A stretch of DNA of 64,000 nucleotides from assembly GCA_905221605.1 (NCBI GenBank), contig CAJNDS010001780.1:588589-652588 (forward strand), read 5' to 3'. How positions within the stretch are numbered: position 1 is the stretch's first letter; every line of letters begins with the position of its first letter. The notes under the pieces are model-generated. The model searched no databases. It was not told the DNA's origin and saw nothing but the letters and a program-made list of their open reading frames with translations. This document shows, one piece after another, positions 26,401 to 32,515 of this stretch. A program made the position numbers and the translations under genes. Origin of the DNA: Symbiodinium natans (taxonomy: Eukaryota; Sar; Dinophyceae; Suessiales; Symbiodiniaceae).

Positions 26401-29400
26401 AACCCTACATGAAAGCCGAGCCTAGACTCAACTAGACTCGCATAGGGAGAGGAATCAGTATTCAATCTGTTTGGGCAATTGACGGAGAATGAGTTACGTA
26501 TGAGCTCTTGCCAAATCGAAAAGCTCATCCACGACAATGGTTTAGAGACGGGGTTTAGGGTGTAGGGTTTCGGGTTAGGCTAGGGCTAGACACAAGAAAC
26601 AGTCCAGCGTGGACACACTGACAACCTGCAGTCGTACTCTGGTCGCGGGGCGTCGTGGATTTGACGTCCGGCCAAGGAGAATTGCCCAAGGCTGCGCTCG
26701 ACACGCGCATACCATACCTCGGCCTTTGTCTGAGCGAGCAGCATTCGCTTCAACTGAAGGGAGAGATCCTCCGGCCTCCGGTGGATGAAGACCCGCATGT
26801 TCACGGAGGGCACGACATCCTACGGAAGCGAACGGCGCCAGGGTGCTGGCCCCGCCACAGCCCCACCTAATCAAGTTTGGCTGGGGGTACGTAGCCATCA
26901 TGGTAGCTTGCCAGCGCCCTCGGAACTTCAACTCCAAAACACGACCCCCCTACCCCCGCAACACCAAGCCTCCTAAACCCCGAGAGGCTCTGATGTTCGT
27001 CAACGTTTCGCCCTGCCTCTGCCATCTGAATGACACCGGGCCGCATGCACACGCCCAAACCCTAAGGCCCCTAATGTTCTGTCTTTTTGGGTTTAAAGGG
27101 TTTAGGGTTTAGGGTTTAGGGTTTAGGGTTCCGTAAACCCCAGGTATAGAGCCTAAACCCAAAGCCAGACATCGAGGCCTGGAGATCGAAATTCTAAGCC
27201 AGACCCTCAAGCCCCACCCGAAACCCCAAAACTCCTCCAAACTCCATATCTGGGTGGTGCTTTGGGAAAAGTATACCCTAAACCCTAAACCCTAAACCCT
27301 ACACCCTAAACCCCAATGAGTCGGCCTTCTTGATTTGCAAGAGATGCGGCTCGCGCATCTCATCGCCGAAGCAGAGGGTGAAGACCTGGTCCTTGCTGAA
27401 GACTTGGCTAACCCTAAGGGTCCATGTACCTAACTATTCTATACTTGGGCCTTAAAGTAGCTCCTCTACAGGGACTTTAGGGCCCAAGTAGATAATAATG
27501 AGGTACATGGACCCTTAGGGTAAGTTTTTCGACACCATTCGCATCCCCCACTTGGGCGTGGCAATGGGGGGATTGGGACGAAATGAACCCTAAAAGGGTT
27601 TATGGTTCATATACCTTAAGAGGAATTCTACTAGTATAGGGTATATGACCCCCAATTTTAGGGTTCATTTCGTCCCCAAGGGAGCGCCACCTCAGCTTCC
27701 CGCACTTGCGCAGGGCTACTGCGCGGAGCACTATTCAGGCTGTTCTCTGCCAGAGGTTTAGGGTTTAGGGTTTAGGGTTTAGGGTTTAGGGTTTAGGGTT
27801 TAGGGTTTAGGGGTTTAGGGTTTATAGGGTTTAGGGACTCGGGGCCTTGCCCGGGATTGTCCCTTGAGCCCCTTGCTTGCGGCAGCCCGGATGACGGGAT
27901 GGGCGGCAAAGGTCAATTCGGTGTCTTTTGTGGATGATCGGCACGCCTGGGCGCAGCAGTGCGCAGGTTATCTTGATAGCTTTGGAAAGCACGGCTCAGA
28001 TAAACCCTGAAAGAACTCCAAAACGCTAAGAACCTTGAAACAAACTAAGCACCCTAAACAGCCTTCAAAAAACCCTTTAAAAGAAAACAAAAACCCTACA
28101 GCATAAGAACCCTAAACGATACTCAAATGAGCACCCCTTAACGGAAAGCCCATAAAACATCAAAAAGAACCCTTGAAGAAAACTACTGTAAGAGCTCCCT
28201 AAACCCCTAAACCCCAAACCCCTAAACCCCTAAACCCCTAAACCCCTAAACCCCTAAACCCCTAAACCCTAAACCCCTCAACCCCTCAACCCCTCAACCC
28301 TAAGCCCCGTCCATGCTGAGCTCCAAGCCCTAGACCAAGCCCCCGGATCGAGCTTCACTCATATGGGTTCAGGGTTTAGGGTTTAGGGTTTAGGGTTTAG
28401 GGTTTAGGGTTTAGGGTTTAGGGTTTAGGGTTTAGGGGGGCGAGGCGGGGTTCCGAACATAGAAAGGCACTGCTGTTGAAAATGAGGCTTAGGGTTTAGG
28501 GTTTAGGGTGTAGGGTTTAGGGTTTAGGGCCTATCTTCTATTGGGGCCACTTTATTCTATTTGGAGACCCCGATGTCGGGAAGGGCCCATGCCGGGTGGT
28601 CGGGTTTAGTGCCTTTGGGGCTGCTGGGGCGCGGTGTTTGGGGTTTAGGGTTTGAGGGTTTGGTGTTTGGGGCCTAACCCTGAAAAACCCTAAAACCCTA
28701 AATCCTAAACCCTAAACCCGAAACCCTGCAACTGCAATCTCTAGATTCAGGAGACGCTGGCCTCCCTACGATTTGCCGCAAAGGCCAGCAGAGCTTGAGA
28801 TTTGGTTGCTAGGGTTCGGGTTTAGGGTTTAGGGTTTAGGGTTTAGGGTTTAGGGTTTAGGGTTTAGGGTTTAGGGTTTAGGGTTTAGGGTTTAGGGTTT
28901 AGGGTTTAGGGTTTAGGGTTTAGGGTTTAGGGCTTGGTCAGGGCTGCGGGGTTTCGGAGGATCTTCTGAGGGTTTAGCGTTTACGCTCGCGTTTAGGGCT
29001 TTGGGCTTTTAGGGTTCTAGGTAATGATGTTGGCCCTTGGGATATGTTATGTTTCCCTATATTATTGGGTTTAAGCCGATTATACTTTAAACCCTAAACC
29101 CTAAACCCTAAAACCCTAAACCCTAAACCCTAAACCGTATTCAGTGGGCTTTGCGGGCCATCCAAGGTTTCTCTGTGGTGCTTTACTGTAGCTTTAGATC
29201 CTTAGCCCTTTTGGGCTCATTGTGCCTCTGAATAAGGCAGCTAAAAATTAAATTAATTAGACTGATAGCTACCCTGCTAAGTGCAGCCAAGGGTTTGGTG
29301 TTCAGGTTTCTGTTTAAGGGGCTTGAGGGTTTATGGGGTTTAGGCTGTTTTGGGGGGGGGGGGTTAGGGTTTAGGGTTTTTTGCTTTTCTTTAAGGGCTT

Positions 29401-30216
29401 ATAGGGTTTAGTTTTGGGGAGGGCGGGGGGTTAGGGTTTAGGGTTTAAGTTGTTTGGGGGGGTTTAGCCCTTAGGGTTATAGAGTTTTGGTGACGTCGAG
29501 GCTTTGATCGCCAGTGGAGCCTTTAATAGGGTGTAGGAAGTCTTCGTACTGTGCATTGTGCAGGGAGTTTTAGTATCCAGTTTAGAGGGGTGAAGGTAGG
29601 GGTTGTACAGGAGAAAGTGCACATGCCCCCGAAACCCTAAACCCTAAGCCCTAGACCGGTCTAGGGTTTCGTTTCGAGTCTAAGGTTGTGTTGTTTGTGG
29701 AGCTGTGGGGAGTTTTTAGGGGAGTTTAGGGTGGTTGTCCATGTAGTTTGACCCTGCAGCAACTGCTTTTCGGGCCCCAGTACTCCTAAACCCGAGCCCC
29801 TAAACTTTAGGGCTTTGGGATTAAGGTATCTGTTTGTAAGTGCGTCAGTTCAGCAGTGTCGCGGACGCGGCTTAGGCACGCTTGGAAATAACCCCCCCCC
29901 CCCCGCCCGCCGAAAACCCAAACAATAATGAAACCTCACAAGTCCTACATCCTATGCCCTAAGCCCCTTATAAGCCCGAAGCCTCAAACCCCTTATAAAC
30001 CCTACACCCCTGTTACACCCCTCCCGTAGAAGCCCCCAACCCATACAGGTGTTTACGAAAATGGGGGTTATTGGGGTCCTTCTTGTAGGGGAATCCCATT
30101 ATTTGGGGGGTCTATACTAGGGGTCCCCTATTGTCGTAAACCCCCCATATAAGCTACAGGTGCACGACTGCACCGTCGGTGTGGCGCGCCGCTACGCCGA
30201 GAGCGGGAAGCTTTGA
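857..30216 (+). CDS. Kinesin-14 (C-terminal motor) gene, 5'-partial, 36 inferred exons
   Basis: This is a minus-end type microtubule motor. The order is a coiled-coil tail, a neck with [10 protein letters not shown], then a motor beginning [11 protein letters not shown], which is the kinesin-14 arrangement (motor at the C-terminus). In-frame exons supply AYGQTGGGKTHTM (P-loop), VYNEAVYDIL, ATACNDRSSRSH (switch I), LVDLAGSER (switch II), YINRSLSALGDVIEAL, HVPYRNSRLT and ETLASLRFAAK. The stop is TGA at 30214-30216. The exons total 1626 nt and every junction keeps phase. Introns start GC (30), GT (3) or GA (2) and all end AG; 33 of 35 are followed by G. The N-terminus lies left of the window. 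Exon boundaries were set by eye from kinesin conservation. Family assignment is near certain; individual tail exons are less so. Confidence 0.93.
2606..3031. repeat. TTTAGGG then CCCTAAA arrays at the two ends of one intron
   Basis: Intron E4/E5 (2398-3038) carries TTTAGGG-type arrays (about 2447-2510 and 2606-2870) and ends with CCCTAAA units (2958-3031) 8 bp before exon E5. It is a clear example of the inverted arrangement. Confidence 0.9.
3344..3470 (-). repeat. TA microsatellite plus 19-bp telomere-derived minisatellite
   Basis: A (TA)n run is followed by about five tandem copies of CCCTAAACCCTTTATTATA, a telomere-type heptamer fused to an AT-rich spacer and amplified as a unit. Confidence 0.9.
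3697..3790 (-). repeat. Octamer variant array (CCCCTAAA)n
   Basis: About 10 tandem units with an extra C relative to the heptamer. It lies in intron E5/E6, followed by CCCTAAACCCTACATA units. Confidence 0.9.
4545..4744 (-). other. Open minus-strand block inside a kinesin intron, unidentified
   Basis: The minus strand is open for about 66 codons of non-repetitive, protein-like sequence (TLEIPLLQDGVTQCEF, VELLQGLRSIMTELFKERR). It sits in intron E6/E7 beside a proline/glycine low-complexity stretch. The + strand is also open here (LDVIGSWHVQLQFEG). I do not recognise a family. It could be a fragment of a transposable-element ORF. Confidence 0.3.
4803..4898. repeat. Short tandem repeat, TTAAAGCGACTTAAAG-like
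   Basis: Degenerate units of about 15 bp built on AAAGCGACTT, unlike the surrounding telomere-like DNA. Confidence 0.6.
6111..6187 (-). repeat. CCCTAAA array before kinesin exon E8
   Basis: About 10 perfect units ending 13 bp left of exon E8 (6201). Confidence 0.93.
8974..11467 (+). CDS. Kinesin-14 neck and first motor strand, exons E11-E13
   Basis: Exons 8974-9016, 9929-9946 and 11403-11467. Joined they read [30 protein letters not shown], which is the kinesin-14 neck/motor junction (family pattern LHN..x..[13 protein letters not shown]). Phases are 0/1, 1/1 and 1/0. All three introns start GC and end AG. Confidence 0.9.
9289..9396 (-). repeat. Octamer variant array (CCCTATAA)n
   Basis: About 13 tandem perfect CCCTATAA units, a telomere-type heptamer that has gained a base and been re-amplified. 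Located in intron E11/E12. Confidence 0.93.
9929..9946 (+). CDS. 18-nt kinesin microexon (E12)
   Basis: It encodes the LMNLK core of the neck. Without it the joined peptide would lack the conserved segment between LHN and GNVRV. It is bounded by CCGAG on the left and by intron start GCCCGG on the right. It lies alone between a 912-bp and a 1456-bp intron. Confidence 0.8.
10033..10172. mobile_element. Miniature inverted-repeat element, family 2, copy 1
   Basis: Ends are CTTGGAGGTTCATGGTAC and its inverted match (GTACC..GAACCTCCAAG). The interior is AT-rich with further inverted symmetry. Other copies are at 15800-15949 and 18982-19227. No coding capacity. Confidence 0.75.
11104..11262. mobile_element. 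Miniature element, family with ATTCCCTACTAAGAACCAG end
   Basis: Two half-units end in TTCCTTGCTAAGAACCAGTAAG and TTCCTGACTAAGAGCC. Related ends occur near 16190-16215, 24455-24480 and 57140-57165, all in introns. Boundaries are approximate. Confidence 0.45.
11980..14410 (+). CDS. Kinesin-14 motor exons E14-E17
   Basis: Exons 11980-12031 (VDCLDDQHLTVRSDVMK), 12721-12758 (LSEQTNTWDFGF), 13382-13426 (DHIFEPTSTQGEVFE) and 14387-14410 (ELAMLVQS). Together they match the kinesin stretch FxFDxxFxPxxxQxEVFEExxxLVQS. The E16/E17 intron begins GAGATG, a GA 5' splice site. Moving that junction would break the conserved VFEELAMLVQSA reading. Confidence 0.88.
12089..12193. mobile_element. Miniature inverted-repeat element, family 7, copy 1
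   Basis: Starts GGACCAAATGAACC and ends with the inverted match GGGTTCATTTGTCCCC. Close relative at 27573-27679. Lies in intron E14/E15. Confidence 0.7.
13482..13591. mobile_element. Miniature inverted-repeat element, family 5, copy 1
   Basis: Contains CTAGCAGTCCTTAA and the inverted TTGAAGGACTGTTAG, ending near GAACATCCCAA. The best-preserved copy is 23575-23679. A third, scrambled copy lies at about 21369-21466. Confidence 0.65.
13874..14248 (-). other. 124-codon minus-strand ORF in a kinesin intron, unidentified
   Basis: The longest open frame between telomere-like arrays in the first 30 kb. It contains EIAECLKRSISWTPLSEE and CHDEIAEC. No family recognised. It lies in intron E16/E17 with no matching splice pattern, so it may be chance or a relic. 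Confidence 0.2.
15273..16692 (+). CDS. Kinesin-14 P-loop exons E18-E20
   Basis: Exons 15273-15321 (AMDGYRVAIFAYGQTGG), 16051-16113 (GKTHTMDGPPEDRDGSAAER) and 16655-16692 (IIPRTVDLIFQE). The ATP-binding P-loop GQTGGGKT is split by an intron whose first five bases (GCGGG) equal the first five bases of the next exon. The usual serine in GQTGSGKT is glycine here, which still fits GxxxxGK[ST]. The E20 intron is GT-AG. Confidence 0.93.
15800..15949. mobile_element. Family 2 miniature element, copy 2, with telomere-type insertion
   Basis: Ends CTTGGAGGTACATGGTACTT and AAGTACCATGAACCTCCAA are inverted matches. TTTAGGG units sit just inside the left end, between GGTACT and GGGTACT, and are absent from copy 1 at that point. 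Confidence 0.78.
16403..16537 (+). repeat. CT-rich polypyrimidine microsatellite
   Basis: Imperfect CTCCCT/TCTCTC repeats. They create long but meaningless Ser/Pro/Leu or Arg/Glu frames on either strand. It lies in intron E19/E20, about 120 bp left of exon E20. Confidence 0.9.
17393..17480. mobile_element. Degenerate family 1 miniature element (CCTACAG type)
   Basis: GGGACACTATGTGTACCTAC on the left is inverted at the right end (CTGTAGGTAAATAGAGTCCC). It is the same family as the intron-forming element at 32627-32713. Confidence 0.65.
17585..20678 (+). CDS. Kinesin-14 motor exons E21-E25
   Basis: Exons 17585-17641 (VEDLRAKGWIFEVSATLLE), 18204-18248 (VYNEAVYDILAPRSK), 18884-18940, 19807-19842 and 20613-20678 (AVDQFVTRKVADAAAVHRLLAK). 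The first two and the last match kinesin GWxFxVxxxxLExYNE and VxxLLxxA. E23 (GSGLLCRSRSSAREFTDLE) and E24 (EQRAASGTDSRQ) fall in the poorly conserved loop; they rest only on phase 0 ends and AG|G borders. E25 may start at 20604 instead. Confidence 0.8.
18982..19227. mobile_element. Family 2 miniature element, copy 3, enlarged by telomere-type DNA
   Basis: CTTGGAGGT at the left and GAACCTCCAAG at the right. The interior contains five TTTAGGG units and extra sequence absent from copies 1 and 2. In intron E23/E24. Confidence 0.6.
20440..20556. mobile_element. Miniature inverted-repeat element, family 6, copy 1
   Basis: Runs from GGGACCCCTCAC with ATAGTTAAAAGG to CCTATAACTAGG then GGGGCCCCTCCTTGTAG-like sequence. 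Related copies: 50797-50894, 61593-61706, halves at 58436-58500 and 58800-58894, and part of the FNIP-A intron at 33285-33439. Confidence 0.55.
20695..20830. repeat. TAC/ATA-rich simple sequence
   Basis: Repeated CTACGACATACT and TATATA motifs fill the short intron E25/E26 (20679-20916), one of the few kinesin introns without telomere-type arrays. Confidence 0.75.
20917..21587 (+). CDS. Kinesin-14 switch I exons E26-E27
   Basis: Exons 20917-20963 (AAQERHVAATACNDRS) and 21533-21587 (SRSHAVFQLTLSGRRWEE). The splice (GT at 20964, AG before 21533) regenerates NDRSSRSH, the kinesin switch I motif NxxSSRSH. The intron has TTTAGGG-type DNA on its 5' side and carries miniature-element fragments. Confidence 0.92.
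21719..21829. mobile_element. Miniature inverted-repeat element, family 4, copy
   Basis: GTTTACTATACGATCATAAG on the left and an inverted CCCAATATCGTAAACC end on the right. Relatives at 30056-30148 and 51445-51548 share GTCTCTACTAGGGT and TCGTAAACCCC. Intron E27/E28. Confidence 0.55.
22022..23239 (+). CDS. Kinesin-14 switch II exons E28-E30
   Basis: Exons 22022-22070 (DRLETVSGLLSLVDLAG), 22729-22754 (SERVEKSQ, 26 nt) and 23189-23239 (AAGERLKEARYINRSLS). They rebuild LVDLAGSER...GERLKEARYINRSLS, the switch II and alpha-4 region. Directly after E28 the intron also reads RALRESKQINR in frame, which resembles a decayed extra copy of the E30 motif. Confidence 0.92.
22848..22912 (+). repeat. TTTAGGG array
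   Basis: About nine perfect units in intron E29/E30. Confidence 0.93.
23575..23679. mobile_element. Miniature inverted-repeat element, family 5, best copy
   Basis: TTGGGATGTTCCCCC at the left and GGGGGAAGATCCCAA at the right form a near-perfect terminal inverted repeat. Inner arms are CAGTCCTTAAT and ATTAAGGACTG. About 105 bp, no ORF. Confidence 0.8.
24213..25730 (+). CDS. Kinesin-14 motor exons E31-E33
   Basis: Exons 24213-24264 (ALGDVIEALSRRGGDGTG), 25215-25254 (HVPYRNSRLTMLL) and 25703-25730 (KSSLSGDSK). They match kinesin SLSALGxVIxAL...HVPYRxSKLTxLLxxSLxGxSK. All introns are GC-AG. Both flanking introns open with TTTAGGG DNA within 20 bp of the exon. Confidence 0.93.
26724..26819 (-). 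other. Minus-strand exon-like block, ubiquitin-like flavour
   Basis: On the minus strand, AG|GATGTC opens a phase-0 block (NMRVFIHRRPEDLSLQLKRM) ending ACAAAG|GCCGAG, a GC-type 5' site. The frame stays open on to about 26586 and reads SLGQFSLAGRQIHD, which resembles a ubiquitin-like fold. It lies inside kinesin intron E33/E34, antisense to the motor gene. Confidence 0.4.
26987..30216 (+). CDS. Kinesin-14 C-terminal exons E34-E36 with stop
   Basis: Exons 26987-27031 (ALMFVNVSPCLCHLN), 28751-28783 (ETLASLRFAAK) and 30160-30216 (VHDCTVGVARRYAESGKL then TGA). This is the end of the motor core (NVSP...ETLxSLxFAxKV). The protein stops 18 residues after it, so the motor is C-terminal. The E34 intron starts GACACC (GA-AG). 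Confidence 0.92.
27326..27385 (-). other. Minus-strand exon-like block upstream of the previous one
   Basis: Minus strand CCAG|GTCTTC to AAG|GCCGAC, 20 codons (VFTLCFGDEMREPHLLQIKK), phase 0 at both ends. It would splice in frame to the block at 26724-26819 across kinesin exon E34. The + strand is also open here (SAFLICKRCGSRISSPKQRV), so strand is uncertain. Confidence 0.35.
27411..27521. mobile_element. Miniature inverted-repeat element, family 3, copy 1
   Basis: Ends ACCCTAAGGGTCCATGTACC and GGTACATGGACCCTTAGGGT are perfect inverses, so the element folds into a hairpin. Inner arms (CTTGGGCC / GGCCCAAG) are also inverted. Copies: 30250-30360, 30840-30949, about 48920-49041. Confidence 0.85.
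27573..27679. mobile_element. Miniature inverted-repeat element, family 7, copy 2
   Basis: TTGGGACGAAATGAACCCTA on the left, inverted at the right (GGGTTCATTTCGTCCCCAA). In intron E34/E35. Confidence 0.8.
27850..28010 (+). other. Possible reverse-transcriptase remnant (FVDDR motif)
   Basis: Open + frame LLAAARMTGWAAKVNSVSFV then DDRHAWAQQCAGYLDSFG. A hydrophobic-x-DDR core recalls the YxDD catalytic box of non-LTR reverse transcriptases. Only about 45 codons, no neighbouring RT motifs, inside intron E34/E35. Confidence 0.25.
28200..28300 (-). repeat. Octamer array (CCCCTAAA)n
   Basis: About eight CCCCTAAA units followed by ACCCCTC variants. Confidence 0.9.
28373..28437 (+). repeat. TTTAGGG array
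   Basis: About nine perfect tandem units within kinesin intron E34/E35. Confidence 0.93.
28809..28934 (+). repeat. Long perfect TTTAGGG array in the 5' part of intron E35
   Basis: About 17 perfect units, among the longest in the window. It starts 26 bp after kinesin exon E35 (28783). Confidence 0.95.
30056..30148. mobile_element. Family 4 miniature element immediately before the last kinesin exon
   Basis: GGGGGTTATTGGGGTCC...CTATACTAGGGGTCCCC and a TCGTAAACCCCCC end. It occupies the 3' end of intron E35/E36, ending 11 bp before exon E36, and so replaces the CCCTAAA array usual at that place. Confidence 0.55.
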
Positions 30217-32515
30217 CGAGGTTTCCCACGGAACTTCCGGGTTTAGAGTACCCTAAGGGTCCATGTACCTGTGTAGTATATACGTGAGCATTAAAGGGGC
30301 TCCTTTCGAGTAGCTTTAGGGCCCACGCATATACTATGTAGGTACCTGGACCCTTAGGGGTATATATGTCGTGGGCTGTTTTTGGCTTGTATTCCGGAAG
30401 GTTCGAAAGGTTTAGAAGGTCTTCGTACTTAAAGTGTTTCTTGTGGTGCAGGGTCCTGCCAAGAGAAGTCCCTCAAACCCCTGAGCACCCTAAACCCTAA
30501 AGCCCTAAATCAAGAGAAACCCTAGTCCCTAACCCTAAACAATAAACCCTAAACCCTAAACCCTAAACCCTAAACCCTAAACCCTAAACCCTAAACCCTA
30601 AACCCTAAACCCTAAACCCTAAACCCTAAACCCCAAGACCGACAAACCCCAAAGCCTGAAAATGGGAGCCACGAGACGGAGTTGCCCGGCTTGTCGAATT
30701 CTCATGGCGCGGTACTGTTGTTTGAGGGTTTAGGGTTTAGGCTTCAGGGGGTTTATAATAGGGTTTATAATAGGGTTTAGGGTTTAGGGTTTATACTAGG
30801 GTTTAGGCTTTAGGGTCATGAGGGATTTCTGAGCTGTAGCCTTAAGGATCCAGGTACCTATATAGTACATACTTGGGCCTGAAACGGGTTTCTATATAGT
30901 AGCTTTAGGGCCAAAGTATATACCATATAGGTACATGGATCCTTAGGGTAGGGTTATAGGGTTCGGGTATCGATGACGTTGTGTAGCGCTTGGGGGTGGT
31001 GTGGGGTGGTGTTTGGGCAATTTGCTTTCAGAAACGGAGCTGGTTCTTTACCTGCGACAACCACCAGGATGTTACAGCACGCATTTCCTCGTCAGGAAGA
31101 TGGACCTACGGATCCCTATACAGTATATACTTGGGCCTGAAACGGTGTAGAGTTTAGGGTTTAGGGTTTAGGGATACGTATTTCCGCGCCAGGAAGATGG
31201 ACCTCAGGGGGGAGGATGGACGACAGTTTTTTGAGCCCGTTGCCTGAGAGGGCGCGGCGAGTGTACAGCTCTTTCGTTGTTTGTTTTTCTTGGAAACTGC
31301 AGGGTCCTTGTAGGCCCTACGACTCCAAAACCTGAAAGCCCGGAAAGTCCGAAAACCATGCCTGAATTGCACGTCTTAGAACTGAGATAACTGCGTATAA
31401 GATGTTGTGGCCCAGTTTGCCCTAGAATGCCATGCTGTCCTACGGTACCACAGAGTCAAACGTCCAGAGGAAATAGTTCCTGTTTGGCTTAGTTATAGGG
31501 GATTCTAGTATACTACGGGCCTTTGGATAGTAAAGGCGTTTTAAGAGTTTTGAACCCCAGGGTTCAGGACTTGAGCCTTAGGGTTTCTAGGCTTTAAGGG
31601 TTAAGAGAGTTGAGGGTTTGGGGTTCAAGGGGGTTAGAGGTTTTTCAGAGTTTAGGGTTCTCACATACATCCTGCTCTCAGGTTTGACTAGACATTATTG
31701 GACAAGTTTCCAAACCCACTAAGCCCTGACCTTGAGGCCCTGTACCGCTAAACCCTAAACCCTAGTGAACCTAAAGCCCTAAACCCTAAAATGCCATTCA
31801 AGCAACTTTCCAAGAAGAGGCTGAATTCGACGTGAATTCGTCAAGCCATGTGCCTGGCGCTCTGGCATGTAGATTTCGGAACCACCCCTTCTAGATCTTC
31901 AACCCTGAACCCTGCTTTCTTGGCCCTTACCCGCTTCCTGACCCCTCCTTTGAAGGTTTTTAGGCTTAAGTTTAGGGTTTAGGGTTTAGGATTTAGGGTT
32001 TGGGTTATTGGCAGCTTGCTTAATTCGTTTCTGCCGTTGAAGTGCAAGCACGTGCCCCAGGCAAAAAAAATGCAAGAGGCGCTGCTCCAAAGGTCTTCTC
32101 ATCAAGGGATGGACCATGGGAGTCCCAGAAAAGGCACACTTACATACTATGGTTTCCCTGTTTGGGTTTAAGATGATCATATTCAGGAAGATTTTTCACA
32201 GGGGTTTAAGAGCCTAGCATATCACAAGGTAAACAAACCTCACACCCTCCATCCTCGGGCTGTTTAGGACGTTACCGGTGCACCTTTCGCAGACAGCATC
32301 CTAGGAGTTCATATATGGGCCATGTGAAGCGTGCGTGCTGTCTTTGTGCATTTGCACTCTCAAACCTCGAGCTTTGCCCGGAAGCCTCCATGTCCATAAT
32401 GCAGCTTAAAGCTTTGAATTCGAGATTCAATGCTGAACTTCTTTCCATCCACATGAAATCTGAACCCTGGGACCTCCGAAGGCTTCAAAAGGACACTTTC
32501 AGCCAGGACCAGGCC
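30217..32515. other. Kinesin / FNIP-A intergenic region with 5' UTR of copy A
   Basis: Holds two family 3 miniature elements (30250-30360, 30840-30949), a half copy near 31100-31145, a CCCTAAA array (30541-30632), and unique islands shared with 41262-43300. About 32290-32515 is conserved between copies and precedes both start codons, so it is probably 5' UTR. I saw no promoter motif and no spliced-leader relic. Confidence 0.55.
30541..30632 (-). repeat. CCCTAAA array at start of duplication unit A
   Basis: About 13 perfect units. Unit B has only two or three units at the matching place (41390-41405), so the array expanded or shrank after duplication. Confidence 0.9.

Noticed and set aside
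31190-31330. Island shared by the duplication units, tested as an exon
   Set aside because: A one-base length difference (CAGTTTTTTGAG vs CAGTTTTGTTGAG) shifts frame between copies, so it is not conserved coding sequence.
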